Origin: Bacillus tianshenii
GTDB taxonomy: Bacteria; Bacillota; Bacilli; Bacillales; Bacillaceae_N
Direction of reading: 5' to 3'
NCBI GenBank assembly: GCA_020524525.2
Contig: CP129018.1
Location: 1,988,115-2,052,114 of the forward strand
DNA: 64,000 nt
Shown: in pieces, positions 1 through 9,134 of the stretch
Numbering within the stretch: the first letter of the stretch is position 1
How the letters are laid out: every line of letters starts with the position of its first letter
Notes under the pieces: generated by a model
The model's input: only the letters and a program-made list of their open reading frames with translations
What the model was told of the DNA's origin: nothing
Database searches by the model: none
Program-made: the position numbers and the translations under genes

Positions 1-102
1 TTTTATTGTTTACGATGGCTGAACACAATTGAACCAGTAAAGCAATTACCAATGAATTCTTTCTGGCAGAAGGTGAAGAACTTCAATTTAAAGTATGATT
101 GA
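1..102 (+). CDS. C-terminal fragment of an unrecognised protein
   Basis: An open frame enters from the left window edge and runs 33 codons to a TGA at 100-102. The residues end in ...SFWQKVKNFNLKYD. I do not recognise a family from so short a tail. It points toward the minus-strand catabolic operon, so it would be a convergent neighbour. It could also be a chance open frame. Confidence 0.3.
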   Translation, partial: FYCLRWLNTIEPVKQLPMNSFWQKVKNFNLKYD

Positions 103-118
103 ACCTAACGAGGAAAAA

Positions 119-157
119 ACAGAAAAACCATACACCCCCTATGGGATGCATGGTTTC
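119..157 (-). terminator. Rho-independent terminator of the lysine/GABA catabolic operon
   Basis: Read on the minus strand, AACCATGCATCCC pairs with GGGGTGTATGGTT (one mismatch or wobble) around a short loop and is followed by a T-rich stretch. It sits directly after the stop codon of the aldehyde dehydrogenase gene, the last gene of the operon. Confidence 0.75.
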
Positions 158-158
158 C

Positions 159-1577
159 TTACTTCTTAATACTAATTAACTTTAATTCGGTCATTTCCTC
201 AATTGCATATTTAATGCCTTCACGGCCTGTGCCGCTCTTTTTCACGCCACCATATGGCATGTGGTCAACACGGAAGGTTGGAATATCATTAATCATCACA
301 CCGCCGACTTCAATTCTTTCTGCAGCTTCAAGTGCTTTTGAAATATCTCTCGTAAAAATCCCTGCTTGAAGACCGTAATCAGAGTTGTTTGTTTTTTCAA
401 CTGCTTCATCAATTGAGGAGACTTTATTAAGAACAACAACAGGACCAAAAATTTCTTCACAAATAACCTTCGTATCTTCTCCTGCATGCAGAAGAACCGT
501 TGGCTGCAGCATATTTCCTTCTTTTTTACCGCCAGTTGCGAGCTCAGCGCCATTCTGAATGGCATCTTCAATCCATTCCAAAACTCGGTCTAATTCACCA
601 GGGGCGATTAACGACGAGACGTCTGTTTTTTCATCTAATGGGTCACCGAGTACCAATCCCTTCGTCTTTTCCACAAACTTTTTCGCAAATTCATCGAAGA
701 TTTCTTCATGAACATATGTCCGCTGAACTGAAATACAAACTTGCCCTGCATTTGCAAAAGAGCCTGTTACGACTCGATCAATCATTCCATCAATATCTGC
801 ATCTTTGTCAACGATCACTGCCGAATTAGAACCAAGCTCTAATGTGACTTTTTTCAAGCCTGATTTATTCCGGATGCCAATTCCGACCTCTGGGCTTCCT
901 GTAAACGTAATTTTCTTCACTCTTTCATCTGTTACAATTTGGTCACCAACTTTACTGCCACTACCTGTAATGACATTAAGAGCACCTTTTGGCAGGCCAG
1001 CTTTCTCAAACAACTCACCAATGAAATACGCACTAAGTGGTGTTTGCGATGCAGGCTTTAACACCACGGTGTTACCTGAGGCGATAGCTGGCCCAACTTT
1101 GTGAGCAACAAGGTTCATCGGAAAGTTAAATGGGGTAATCGCCGCTACAACGCCAACAGGCTGTCGTATTGTATAAGCAATACGCCCTTCTCCGCCTGGT
1201 GCTGCATCCATCGGAATGGACTCTCCATAGAGGCGACGAGCTTCTTCCGCTGCAAACTTATAGGTCATAATCGTACGTTCTACTTCGCCTTTTGCCGTTT
1301 TAAGCGGCTTAGCTGATTCAAGAGAAATTGTTTTTGCGCACTCTTCCTTGTTTTCCTTTAACAGAGCCACAAGATTTTCTAAGATTTCCGCCCGTTCATG
1401 TGCAGGCATTTTCGCCATTGTTTCGCGCGCCTCGTGTGCGGCTGCTACTGCTGAATGAATTTCATCTTCATTTGCATATGGAATTTCAGCAATTTTTTCT
1501 TCGGAGTAGGGAGACTTCAAATCACGATATTCTTGTGCTTCCACCCATTCTCCATTAATAAAAAGTTTCTTTCTCAT
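159..1577 (-). CDS. NAD(P)-dependent aldehyde dehydrogenase, probable succinate-semialdehyde dehydrogenase role
   Basis: 472 residues, full length for the ALDH superfamily. The glutamate general base is E247 in the LELG motif and the catalytic cysteine is C281 in GQVCISVQR. The nucleotide fold motif TPFNFP lies near 148-153. The family oxidises aldehydes to carboxylic acids with NAD(P)+ in the cytosol. It is the last gene of the operon, 20 bp after a GABA-type aminotransferase, so succinate semialdehyde is the expected substrate. The overall sequence resembles the lactaldehyde/GAPN-like branch more than classical GabD, so the substrate is inferred from context. Confidence 0.9.
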   Translation of the reverse strand: MRKKLFINGEWVEAQEYRDLKSPYSEEKIAEIPYANEDEIHSAVAAAHEARETMAKMPAHERAEILENLVALLKENKEECAKTISLESAKPLKTAKGEVERTIMTYKFAAEEARRLYGESIPMDAAPGGEGRIAYTIRQPVGVVAAITPFNFPMNLVAHKVGPAIASGNTVVLKPASQTPLSAYFIGELFEKAGLPKGALNVITGSGSKVGDQIVTDERVKKITFTGSPEVGIGIRNKSGLKKVTLELGSNSAVIVDKDADIDGMIDRVVTGSFANAGQVCISVQRTYVHEEIFDEFAKKFVEKTKGLVLGDPLDEKTDVSSLIAPGELDRVLEWIEDAIQNGAELATGGKKEGNMLQPTVLLHAGEDTKVICEEIFGPVVVLNKVSSIDEAVEKTNNSDYGLQAGIFTRDISKALEAAERIEVGGVMINDIPTFRVDHMPYGGVKKSGTGREGIKYAIEEMTELKLISIKK

Positions 1578-1597
1578 GCGACACCATCCTTTGTCAT

Positions 1598-2947
1598 TTA
1601 ATCAGCTGCCAACTCTAGGGTTACTTCTTCTAAGATATCTAACCCTTCTTGAAGCTGTTCATCTGTAATAACAAGCGGGCTTAAGATGCGTAATACGTTT
1701 CCATACAAACCTGCACCCATAATGATTACTCCCCGCTGGTTTGCAGCTTGAATGATTTGCGCTGTCAATTCTTTATTCGGTTCTTTCGTCTTCTGATCCT
1801 TCACAAATTCAATTGCTGACATCGCCCCAACAGTCCGAACCTCTCCAATTGCACTTACCCGTTTTTTCAACTTATTAAAACGATCCGTTACTTGTTGACC
1901 GATCGAATTAGCTCTCGCTGGAAGGTTTTCCTCTTCCATTAACTTAATCACTTCTAGTGCAGCTACACATCCAAGCGGACTCCCGCCATAAGTGCCACCG
2001 ATTTCACCGATATCAGGAGCATCCATTACTTCAGCACGCCCCGTCACCGCACTTATTGGCAATCCAGCGGCAATTGATTTTGACATTGTCATTAAGTCTG
2101 GCACAACATCGTAATGCTCCATCGCAAACATTTTCCCTGTTCGTCCGAAGCCTGTTTGTACTTCATCTGCAATAAATAAAATGCCGTTCTCCTCACAAAT
2201 TCGTTTCACACCGTGCACAAATTGTTTTGATGGTCCGATAAAGCCGCCTTCCCCTTGGACAGGCTCCATAATAAATGCGGCAATATCCTCTGCAGGTACT
2301 TCTCGAAGGAAAAATTCTTTAAACTCATCCAAGATAGCCCGATCGACATCATCAGATGAATAACCTTCTGGCGCTCGATAATAATAAGGATATGGCATTT
2401 TATACGTATCAGTTGCAAATGGGCCGAAACCGTTTTTATAAGGCTTTACCTTACTTGTTAACGACATCGCCATGTACGTCCGCCCGTGAAAGCCGCGTTC
2501 AAATGAAATAATTCCGCGACGCTTTGTATATCGTCTTGCAATTTTTATGGCGTTTTCAACTGCTTCAGCTCCACTATTTAGAAAGAACGTTTTCTTTTCA
2601 TGCTTACCTGGAGTAATTTGATTTAACTTCTCAGCTAACTGAACATACGGTTCATACATCATCACATGAAAACAAGGATGAATATAGTGATCAAGCTGCT
2701 CTTTCAAAGCTTCTACAACAGTTGGCGGACAATGCCCCACATTTAATGAACCAATTGCTCCTGCAAAGTCTAAAAATGTATTCCCGTCCACATCATGCAG
2801 CACTGCTCCTTCCCCACGCTCTACGAATGACGCAACTGTATTAAACGGGCCACGCGGGACATGTTGCTGACGTTTCTTTAGCAGCTCCAATGATTTTGGA
2901 CCTGGAATTGCAGTATTAATTTGAATCGTTTTTGTTTTTGAGGTCAT
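1598..2947 (-). CDS. gabT: Class III aminotransferase, 4-aminobutyrate aminotransferase type
   Basis: 449 residues, the usual size for a PLP-dependent class III aminotransferase. The PLP-phosphate motif NSGAEAVENA lies near 124-133, the DEVQTGFGR segment near 261-269 binds the cofactor, and the Schiff-base lysine is K290 in MSKSIAAG. The GabT family moves the amino group of GABA to 2-oxoglutarate, giving succinate semialdehyde and glutamate. It lies between the M20 deacylase and the aldehyde dehydrogenase genes. That order fits GABA released by deacetylation and then oxidised to succinate. Other omega-amino acids are possible substrates. Confidence 0.88.
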   Translation of the reverse strand: MTSKTKTIQINTAIPGPKSLELLKKRQQHVPRGPFNTVASFVERGEGAVLHDVDGNTFLDFAGAIGSLNVGHCPPTVVEALKEQLDHYIHPCFHVMMYEPYVQLAEKLNQITPGKHEKKTFFLNSGAEAVENAIKIARRYTKRRGIISFERGFHGRTYMAMSLTSKVKPYKNGFGPFATDTYKMPYPYYYRAPEGYSSDDVDRAILDEFKEFFLREVPAEDIAAFIMEPVQGEGGFIGPSKQFVHGVKRICEENGILFIADEVQTGFGRTGKMFAMEHYDVVPDLMTMSKSIAAGLPISAVTGRAEVMDAPDIGEIGGTYGGSPLGCVAALEVIKLMEEENLPARANSIGQQVTDRFNKLKKRVSAIGEVRTVGAMSAIEFVKDQKTKEPNKELTAQIIQAANQRGVIIMGAGLYGNVLRILSPLVITDEQLQEGLDILEEVTLELAAD

Positions 2948-2979
2948 TTATGCCCTCTCCTTTCAAAATATTCAAACTT

Positions 2980-4248
2980 TTATTTTTGCACGCCGCACCA
3001 ATTGATAATCGTAAGTGCAATAATCTCAGCTGCTTGAAATACTTTATCAAGCTCAATGTATTCGTTTGGAAAGTGAGCCATTTGCGTAACACCAGGCCCA
3101 AACACAATCGATGGTGTATTACCGACATTTGTAAGCAGCCCACCATCTGTTCCCCATGGAGATGCTTCAATAACAGGCTCCTCCTTATTAACACTACGAT
3201 AAGAATCCGTTAGTATTTCCATTAGTTCATGCTCCGTTTCAATCGCGCCTGGCAGCCAGCGTGCTCCATACCATTCCAGCTTAACAGGTGTATTCTTAAA
3301 CCATTCATCCACTTCACCAAGGCGCTGAATCCATTGTTCCATTTCTGCCTTTGCTTCATCGATTGTTTCTTCTGGGGCGATTCCCATACGTCCTTCAATC
3401 TTGACTAAGTCCGCAACCGATGATGGCCACTCTCCGCCTTCAATTCGACCAATATTAATTGGAATCGGGATCGGGATATTATCATAAAGAGGGTCTGTAA
3501 TACGTTTATTGCGGATTTCTTCGAGTCTGCGAACATGTTCAGTCACGACAAGGCTCTTTTCAATTGCACTCACACCTTCGTAACGGGTACCGCCGTGAGC
3601 AGAACGCCCTTTCACCGTAAGTCGAAACCACATTGAGCCTTGTTGCTTCGGAAAAATTTTCATATTCGTCGGTTCAGGAATGAGTGCCGCATCAGCTGTA
3701 TATCCTTTTAGCACTGCATCAAGCGTCCCTGTACCGCCGCTCTCTTCCTCAATTACACTGTGAAAGATTACATCCCCTTTTAACGGAATGCGAAGTGCCC
3801 GAATCGCTTCTATCGCTAGCAGTAAGGCAACATTTCCACCCTTCATATCAGTCGTTCCGCGTCCATACATTTTTCCGTCAATGATTTCGCCACTATAGGG
3901 GTTATGTTCCCACTGCTCCAAATCACCTGCTGGCACGACATCAATATGCCCATTCAAAACAATTGAACGACCTTCTCCGCTCCCTTTCATTACACCAACG
4001 ACATTCGGACTTCCTGAAAAATCCGTTCGGTTTGATGCAAAATAAGGATGCTTTTGTAGCTTCTCTCCATCAGGTTCCCACGTGTCAATTTCTAATCCAA
4101 GCTGTTCAAGTTTTTTTAATACCAGCCGTTGCACTTCTTCTTCATTTCCTTGCACACTATCCGCCTGAACAAATGCCTGCAACAACTCAATTCCACTTTG
4201 ACGATTAGCTTGGAGCCATTGCTGAATGTCTGATTTGACCACTTGCAT
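2980..4248 (-). CDS. yodQ: M20 metallodeacylase, YodQ-like (N-acetyl-omega-amino acid deacetylase)
   Basis: 422 residues of the ArgE/DapE branch of family M20. Zinc-site residues are visible: H101 and D103 in NGHIDVV, D134 in GTTDMKGG and E167-E169 in IEEES. The lid/dimerisation domain follows (about 190-310). The family hydrolyses N-acyl groups from amino acids in the cytosol. The B. subtilis counterpart in the kamA-yod locus is YodQ. Here the gene sits between the thiolase and the GABA-type aminotransferase, so 4-acetamidobutyrate is the inferred substrate. Earlier deacetylation of another intermediate is an alternative. Confidence 0.85.
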   Translation of the reverse strand: MQVVKSDIQQWLQANRQSGIELLQAFVQADSVQGNEEEVQRLVLKKLEQLGLEIDTWEPDGEKLQKHPYFASNRTDFSGSPNVVGVMKGSGEGRSIVLNGHIDVVPAGDLEQWEHNPYSGEIIDGKMYGRGTTDMKGGNVALLLAIEAIRALRIPLKGDVIFHSVIEEESGGTGTLDAVLKGYTADAALIPEPTNMKIFPKQQGSMWFRLTVKGRSAHGGTRYEGVSAIEKSLVVTEHVRRLEEIRNKRITDPLYDNIPIPIPINIGRIEGGEWPSSVADLVKIEGRMGIAPEETIDEAKAEMEQWIQRLGEVDEWFKNTPVKLEWYGARWLPGAIETEHELMEILTDSYRSVNKEEPVIEASPWGTDGGLLTNVGNTPSIVFGPGVTQMAHFPNEYIELDKVFQAAEIIALTIINWCGVQK

Positions 4249-4266
4249 CGAATCGCTCCTTTCTTG

Positions 4267-5448
4267 TTAGAATGTCATATTTTCATAGATAACGGCTATT
4301 CCCATTCCTCCTGCCATACAGGCTGTCACAAGTCCATATTTGGTTTTGCTGCGCATCATTTCATGAATTAATGAGACCGACAACTTAGCACCTGTGGCGC
4401 CAACAGGGTGGCCTAAGGCAATTGCACCTCCATTCACATTAACGATTTCTTCATTCAACTCTAATTCACGAATGACAGAAATCGCTTGAGCCGCAAACGC
4501 TTCGTTTAATTCAACAAGACCAATATCCGAAAGTTGAAGCCCTGCTTTTTGCAAAGCTTTTTGAACAGCAGGAACTGGGCCAATTCCCATCACTTCCGGT
4601 TCAACTCCTGCACTTGCGAACGCTTTTACCTTCACAAGAGGCTTTAACCCTTGGTTCTCTGCTCGTTCTCTAGACATCAATAAAAGGGCTGCAGCTCCGT
4701 CATTCATTGGACAAGCATTTCCTGCTGTTATTGTGCCACCCTTTTTAAATACTGGTTGAAGTTTTTGTAAGTCTTCATGCGAAACATTTTGTCGTACACT
4801 TTCATCTGTTTGAAAAACTTTTTCATCGCCTTTTGCCTTGTATTGCAAAGGAATAATTTCAGAATTAAATTTACCTGTGTTAATTGCTTGTAATGCCTTC
4901 TTATGGCTGTTATATGCAAAAGCATCTTGCTCTTCTCTAGATATCCCGTACTTCTCTGCTAATCGCTCTGCGGTCATTCCCATATGCTCTTCTGCAAGTG
5001 AACAAATTAGTCCATCAGAGAGAAGGGCATCTTCCATTTTCACATGACCGAACTTACCGCCCCAACGGTTTTTCACAAGGTATGGGACATTACTCATGCT
5101 TTCAACTCCGCCTGCAATAACGACTTCCTCCTGACCCGTTGCAATGGTCATTGCCGCAGCCGTAACCGCCTTCAAACTAGAACCACACGCTTTGATTACA
5201 ATATGAGCTGGAGTACTTACAGGAAATCCTGCTAATTGAGAAGAAATCCGCGCAGAATTTAATCCACCACCATGGACATAGCCATGCCCAAAGATAACTT
5301 CATTGACATCTTCCTTACTTATAGTCGCTCGTTCCATAAGCCCTTCTAATGTTTGTCTGCCAAGTTCAACAGCTGATAAAGGCTTTAAGCTCTTTCCGAA
5401 AGCACCTACTGCACTTCTGACTCCCGCTGTTACTACCACTTCCTGCAC
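4267..5448 (-). CDS. Thiolase (acetyl-CoA acyltransferase family)
   Basis: 393 residues, complete. All three thiolase catalytic features are present: nucleophile C88 in KACGSSLKA, H347 in GHPVGATGAK and C377 in ACMAGGMG. Thiolases cleave 3-ketoacyl-CoA with CoA or condense two acetyl-CoA. The gene follows CoA-transferase B by about 13 bp. As I remember it, the B. subtilis yod locus has no thiolase here. In this operon it would cleave 3-keto-6-acetamidohexanoyl-CoA to acetyl-CoA and 4-acetamidobutyryl-CoA. That substrate is inferred from neighbours; the enzyme class is certain. Confidence 0.92.
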   Translation of the reverse strand: MQEVVVTAGVRSAVGAFGKSLKPLSAVELGRQTLEGLMERATISKEDVNEVIFGHGYVHGGGLNSARISSQLAGFPVSTPAHIVIKACGSSLKAVTAAAMTIATGQEEVVIAGGVESMSNVPYLVKNRWGGKFGHVKMEDALLSDGLICSLAEEHMGMTAERLAEKYGISREEQDAFAYNSHKKALQAINTGKFNSEIIPLQYKAKGDEKVFQTDESVRQNVSHEDLQKLQPVFKKGGTITAGNACPMNDGAAALLLMSRERAENQGLKPLVKVKAFASAGVEPEVMGIGPVPAVQKALQKAGLQLSDIGLVELNEAFAAQAISVIRELELNEEIVNVNGGAIALGHPVGATGAKLSVSLIHEMMRSKTKYGLVTACMAGGMGIAVIYENMTF

Positions 5449-5461
5449 ACCAACATCCCCC

Positions 5462-6124
5462 TTACGACATTGTCTTCAGTTCTTCTTCAAATATTAAAGT
5501 TGCTTCTGTATGTTGCTGTATATCTTCTGGCGTATATGGTTCCATAACCTCTGTGACCACAATTCCTTGTTCACGTATTTCCATGACCGCCATATCGGTT
5601 ATAATCATGTCTACACAATTAGCTGAAGTAAGTGGAAGGTTGCATGCTTTTAATATTTTTGGCTCACCGTATTTATTCACATGGCTCATGAGAACAATCA
5701 CTTTTTTTGCTTTTTGAGCAAGCTCCATTGCTCCGCCTATTCCCGGTACACGCTTTCCTGGCACAATCCAGTTTGCCAAATCACCTGTTTCACTGACTTC
5801 AAGTGCGCCAAGAATCGTAATATCTAAGTGACCGCGACGAATCATCGCAAACGCTTCACTACTATCAAAATAGGAAGCACCGTTATTAATTGAAACAGGC
5901 CACCCTGCAGCATTACAGAGTGCAGGGTCTTCTGTTCCTTTCTTTGGTGCCTCTCCCATTCCAAGAATGCCGTTTTCTGCGTGAAACATGACCTTCATAT
6001 CGTCTGGAAGAAAGTTCGATACGAGTGATGGAATTCCGATACCAAGATTAACGACCATCCCTTGCGTAATTTCTTCCGCAGCACGTCTTGCAATCGCATT
6101 GCGTACGTCTACTCCCATGCCCAT
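5462..6124 (-). CDS. yodR: 3-oxoacid CoA-transferase subunit B, YodR-like
   Basis: 220 residues, typical of the beta subunit of class I CoA-transferases. The catalytic glutamate is E50 in the AENGILGMG motif, the residue that forms the glutamyl-CoA thioester in this family. The N-terminal ITQGMVVNLGIGIPS segment is characteristic. It overlaps the end of subunit A by 16 bp, so the pair is translationally coupled. Inferred substrate: a 3-keto-6-acetamido acid made by the upstream aminotransferase. Acetoacetate/succinyl-CoA exchange would be the generic alternative. Confidence 0.9.
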   Translation of the reverse strand: MGMGVDVRNAIARRAAEEITQGMVVNLGIGIPSLVSNFLPDDMKVMFHAENGILGMGEAPKKGTEDPALCNAAGWPVSINNGASYFDSSEAFAMIRRGHLDITILGALEVSETGDLANWIVPGKRVPGIGGAMELAQKAKKVIVLMSHVNKYGEPKILKACNLPLTSANCVDMIITDMAVMEIREQGIVVTEVMEPYTPEDIQQHTEATLIFEEELKTMS

Positions 6125-6804
6125 TTCCAGTCCACCCCCTTGCTTTGAATCACCATATCAACATAAATGCCCGGCGTAACGATACACTCTGGGTCAAGCT
6201 CACCGAGTGGGACGATCTCTTCCACTTCTGCAATCGTAATAGTACCTGCCATCGCTACTAGTGGATTAGTGTTTCGAGCACTTTTATCAAAAACTAAATT
6301 CCCGTATGGGTCTGCCTTCTTGGCATAGACAATTGAAACATCTGCTGTTAATGGAGTTTCTACTAAATACTCTTTATCATTAACTGTTACTTTCTGCTTT
6401 CCTTCTTCAATCATCGTGCCGACTCCAATGTCTGAAAGGATTCCGCCAAGTCCTGCTCCACCGGCACGAATTCTTTCTACTAAGATACCTTGTGGAGAAA
6501 ATTCAACTTCCATCTTTCCTTCTGTCATCAATTTGCCAGCAATCGGATTAGAGCCAATATGGGAAGCAATTAATTTCTTCGCTCTCCCCTGACTTACAAA
6601 TCTGCCAATCCCAATCTCAGGAAAAGCCGCATCATTACCAATTAACGTGACATTTTTAACACCTTTATCAAGCATTCCTTTTATAAGAAGAGGGGGATTT
6701 CCAACCCCACCAAAGCCTCCAAACATCAATGTGCAGCCGTCATTAATTTGTTCCAGTGCTTCTTCTAATGTAGTAATTTTATCTACTTTCTTTTCTACAA
6801 TCAT
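6109..6804 (-). CDS. yodS: 3-oxoacid CoA-transferase subunit A, YodS-like
   Basis: About 231 residues from the ATG at 6804. That start is preferred because GGAGGTG lies just upstream. A longer frame from 6840 would run back into the preceding gene and lacks a ribosome site. The subunit-A glycine motif FGGFGGVGNPPLLIKGM is near the N-terminus and GSNPIAG is further on. It pairs with the overlapping subunit B gene to form the class I CoA-transferase. It stands directly after the class III aminotransferase, matching the yodS-yodT arrangement of B. subtilis. Confidence 0.9.
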   Translation of the reverse strand: MIVEKKVDKITTLEEALEQINDGCTLMFGGFGGVGNPPLLIKGMLDKGVKNVTLIGNDAAFPEIGIGRFVSQGRAKKLIASHIGSNPIAGKLMTEGKMEVEFSPQGILVERIRAGGAGLGGILSDIGVGTMIEEGKQKVTVNDKEYLVETPLTADVSIVYAKKADPYGNLVFDKSARNTNPLVAMAGTITIAEVEEIVPLGELDPECIVTPGIYVDMVIQSKGVDWKWAWE

Positions 6805-6817
6805 ACGTTCACCTCCG

Positions 6818-8182
6818 TTAAATAACAGTGTCAAATGCACCTAAGCTTCTTATCTCTTCCGCTACTTCACTAACGGTTCTATCAAAAATTTCCACAAGCT
6901 GGTCAATTTCAGCACGATTAATTGTTAAAGGTGGTGAAATGATGACAGCATCTCCTAATTTCCCTTCAAGCCCAGCTGAGGATGGATAAACGAGAAGACC
7001 GTTATCTTGTGCACGCTGTACAATACGTGAAGTTACACCTAACCCTTTTGTAAATGGCTCTTTCGTAAACTTATTTGCTACAAATTCAACCCCGATGAGG
7101 AGGCCTTTCCCGCGAACATGACCAATCATTTCGTGCCGTGATACGAGAGCTTCTAGCTTCTGGAATAGATACTGACCATTTTCAGCTGATTCCGTTACTA
7201 AATCGTGCTTTTCAATATAGTCAAGTACTGCAAGTGAAACAGCTGCTGACTGCGGATTTGCACTATAAGTATGACCGCTCATAACCGACTTTGAGCCATT
7301 TAAAATCGGCTCCATCACATGCTCTTTCACTAGAGTAGCTGCCATTGGCGTATAGCCTGCACTCATTCCTTTTCCAAGTGTAATGATATCCGCCTCTGCA
7401 TCCCAATGATCCATACCGAACATCTTTCCAGTACGGCCAAGACCAGTCATCACTTCATCTGCAATAAACAGCACATTATGAAACTCACAAATTTCTTTTA
7501 TCCGCTCATAATACCCAGGTGGCGGAACAATGGCCGCACCTGCTGCTCCAACAATCGGCTCGGCAATAAATGCTGCAACATGCTCGGCACCAACTCGTCG
7601 AATAGCCCGGTCAAGTTCGTCAGCACAAGTCAACTGACAGCTCGGATAGGTTTGCTGAAACGGACACCGATAGCAATTTGGTGCTGAAACAGCTGGGTAA
7701 TCCTCAAGCAAAGGTATAAAACGCTCCCTCCGTTCCGTATGTCCTGACATTGATAACGCACCAATTGTAATGCCGTGATAGCTATTCCAGCGTGAAATGA
7801 TTTTATGCTTTTTGTATAACCCTTTTTCTTGCCAATGCTGAATCGCTATTTTCATTGCTGTTTCAGTTGCTTCAGAACCGCTGTTCACAAAAAAAGACCA
7901 ATACTTGTCGTTTCCCGGAGCTAAATGACTTAACCGGGCAGCTAACAGCTCTGCCGCTTCTGAAGTAAACTGCGACCGATAGACGAATGATATTTTTTTC
8001 GTCTGCTCCGCAACGGCTGCAATCATTTCCGGCACCGCATGACCGATACTTGCCGTAACAGCACCAGATGACCCGTCTATATATGCTTTTCCAGTGTTAT
8101 CATAAATGTAAATTCCTTTTCCATATGCAGCTACTGGATAATTTTTGTCAATTACAGGCTTTATTAAATGTGTATGATGCAC
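6818..8182 (-). CDS. yodT: Class III aminotransferase, YodT-like (beta-lysine pathway)
   Basis: 454 residues, PLP-dependent class III. The motif NSGSEATETA is near 100-109, DEVMTGLGRTG near 242-252 and the Schiff-base lysine is K271 in GKGMSAGY. An unusual cysteine cluster C170, C173, C182, C186 may bind a metal or be structural. It is the first gene of the seven-gene operon and has an AGGAGGTG ribosome site. By analogy with yodT it would transaminate N6-acetyl-beta-lysine to the 3-keto acid; this reaction is inferred. A 23-bp palindrome upstream may be its operator. Confidence 0.87.
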   Translation of the reverse strand: MHHTHLIKPVIDKNYPVAAYGKGIYIYDNTGKAYIDGSSGAVTASIGHAVPEMIAAVAEQTKKISFVYRSQFTSEAAELLAARLSHLAPGNDKYWSFFVNSGSEATETAMKIAIQHWQEKGLYKKHKIISRWNSYHGITIGALSMSGHTERRERFIPLLEDYPAVSAPNCYRCPFQQTYPSCQLTCADELDRAIRRVGAEHVAAFIAEPIVGAAGAAIVPPPGYYERIKEICEFHNVLFIADEVMTGLGRTGKMFGMDHWDAEADIITLGKGMSAGYTPMAATLVKEHVMEPILNGSKSVMSGHTYSANPQSAAVSLAVLDYIEKHDLVTESAENGQYLFQKLEALVSRHEMIGHVRGKGLLIGVEFVANKFTKEPFTKGLGVTSRIVQRAQDNGLLVYPSSAGLEGKLGDAVIISPPLTINRAEIDQLVEIFDRTVSEVAEEIRSLGAFDTVI

Positions 8183-8297
8183 AATGACACCTCCTAGGCT
8201 AAAACTGCTTTACTTACAGAATTATATGAATTTTGTTTCATCTTATTGTAAAAAGCAGCAATTTACTATTCGACGCACGACTAAAATAAAAGCCGTT

Positions 8298-8320
8298 CTT
8301 TTATACATTGTGTATAAAAG
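8298..8320. promoter_or_regulatory. 23-bp palindrome, candidate operator of the yodT operon
   Basis: CTTTTATACA, a 3-nt centre, then TGTATAAAAG: a perfect 10-bp inverted repeat in the gap between the ABC transporter ATPase gene and the yodT-like operon, about 115 bp upstream of the yodT-like start. Its core resembles motifs in front of two PucR genes, the ABC transporter and ablB. No T-run follows, so an operator is more likely than a terminator. Confidence 0.55.
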
Positions 8321-8328
8321 AGTGATTT

Positions 8329-8375
8329 GGTATAAAAAGACACTCCCTTGTTTTTATAATCAAAAAAAGAGAGTG
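8329..8375 (-). terminator. Terminator of the amino acid ABC transporter operon
   Basis: On the minus strand, ACACTCTC and a GGGAGTGT arm flank an AT-rich loop and are followed by CTTTTTAT. It lies just after the stop of the ATPase gene at 8391. Confidence 0.6.
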
Positions 8376-8390
8376 TTTAAAAACTAAACT

Positions 8391-9134
8391 TTATTCTACT
8401 GCTTTCAAAAATGAACGAAGTCTCGGGTTATCCGTTTGGCGAAAGATTTCTTTAGGGTGTCCTTCTACAGCTATTTTTCCTTCTTCCATAAAGCAAATAC
8501 GGTCTGCAACCTCTCTTGCAAACCCCATTTCATGTGTCACACAAATCATTGTCATGCCCTCTCTTGCCAGCTCTTTCATGACACTAAGAACCTCTGAAAC
8601 TAACTCTGGATCTAAGGCAGAAGTGGGTTCATCAAAAAGCATCACCTGAGGTTTCATCGCAAGAGCTCTAGCAATTGCAACACGTTGTTGTTGCCCACCC
8701 GAAAGCATTTGTGGATATTCATTAGCCTTCTCTACCATTCCAACCTTATCCAATAATTGCATTGCAAATTCCTTTACTTCTTCTTTATCTCTTTTTGCTA
8801 CAAATACAGGTGCTGTTGTAAGGTTATTTATAACAGACATATGAGGAAATAAATTAAACTGCTGAAACACCATTCCAATATTTTGACGAACCTGATTTAA
8901 ATCTGTTTTTTTAGAATTTATTTGAGTGTCATTTAAAAATATTTCTCCTCCATTTGGATTTTCCAAATGATTTATACAACGTAAAAGGGTGCTTTTTCCC
9001 GAACCACTCGACCCGATGATAACAACTACTTCACCTTTATTAACTTCCAAGGAGACATCGCTCAAAACTTCTAGGTCTCCAAATTTCTTATTCAAGTTAT
9101 TTATTCTCACTAACGGTTGTCCTATCTGCCTCAA
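8391..9134 (-). CDS. Polar amino acid ABC transporter ATP-binding protein
   Basis: 247 residues. Walker [10 protein letters not shown] is at 41-49, the signature LSGGQQQR near 143-150 and Walker [13 protein letters not shown] near 165-176. This is the GlnQ/HisP/ArtM type of ATPase that powers amino acid import at the inner face of the membrane. The start is a TTG at 9134 that overlaps the TGA of the permease gene (TTGA), with AAAGGAGGAG upstream, so the two are coupled. The substrate is unknown. Position next to lysine and opine catabolism suggests a basic amino acid or an opine. Confidence 0.92.
   Translation of the reverse strand: MRQIGQPLVRINNLNKKFGDLEVLSDVSLEVNKGEVVVIIGSSGSGKSTLLRCINHLENPNGGEIFLNDTQINSKKTDLNQVRQNIGMVFQQFNLFPHMSVINNLTTAPVFVAKRDKEEVKEFAMQLLDKVGMVEKANEYPQMLSGGQQQRVAIARALAMKPQVMLFDEPTSALDPELVSEVLSVMKELAREGMTMICVTHEMGFAREVADRICFMEEGKIAVEGHPKEIFRQTDNPRLRSFLKAVE

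Noticed and set aside
8183-8390. Sigma-54 promoter sought before the yodT-like operon
   Set aside because: No TGGCAC-N5-TTGC element was found on the minus strand; only a TATAAT-like box with poor -35 and the palindrome are present.
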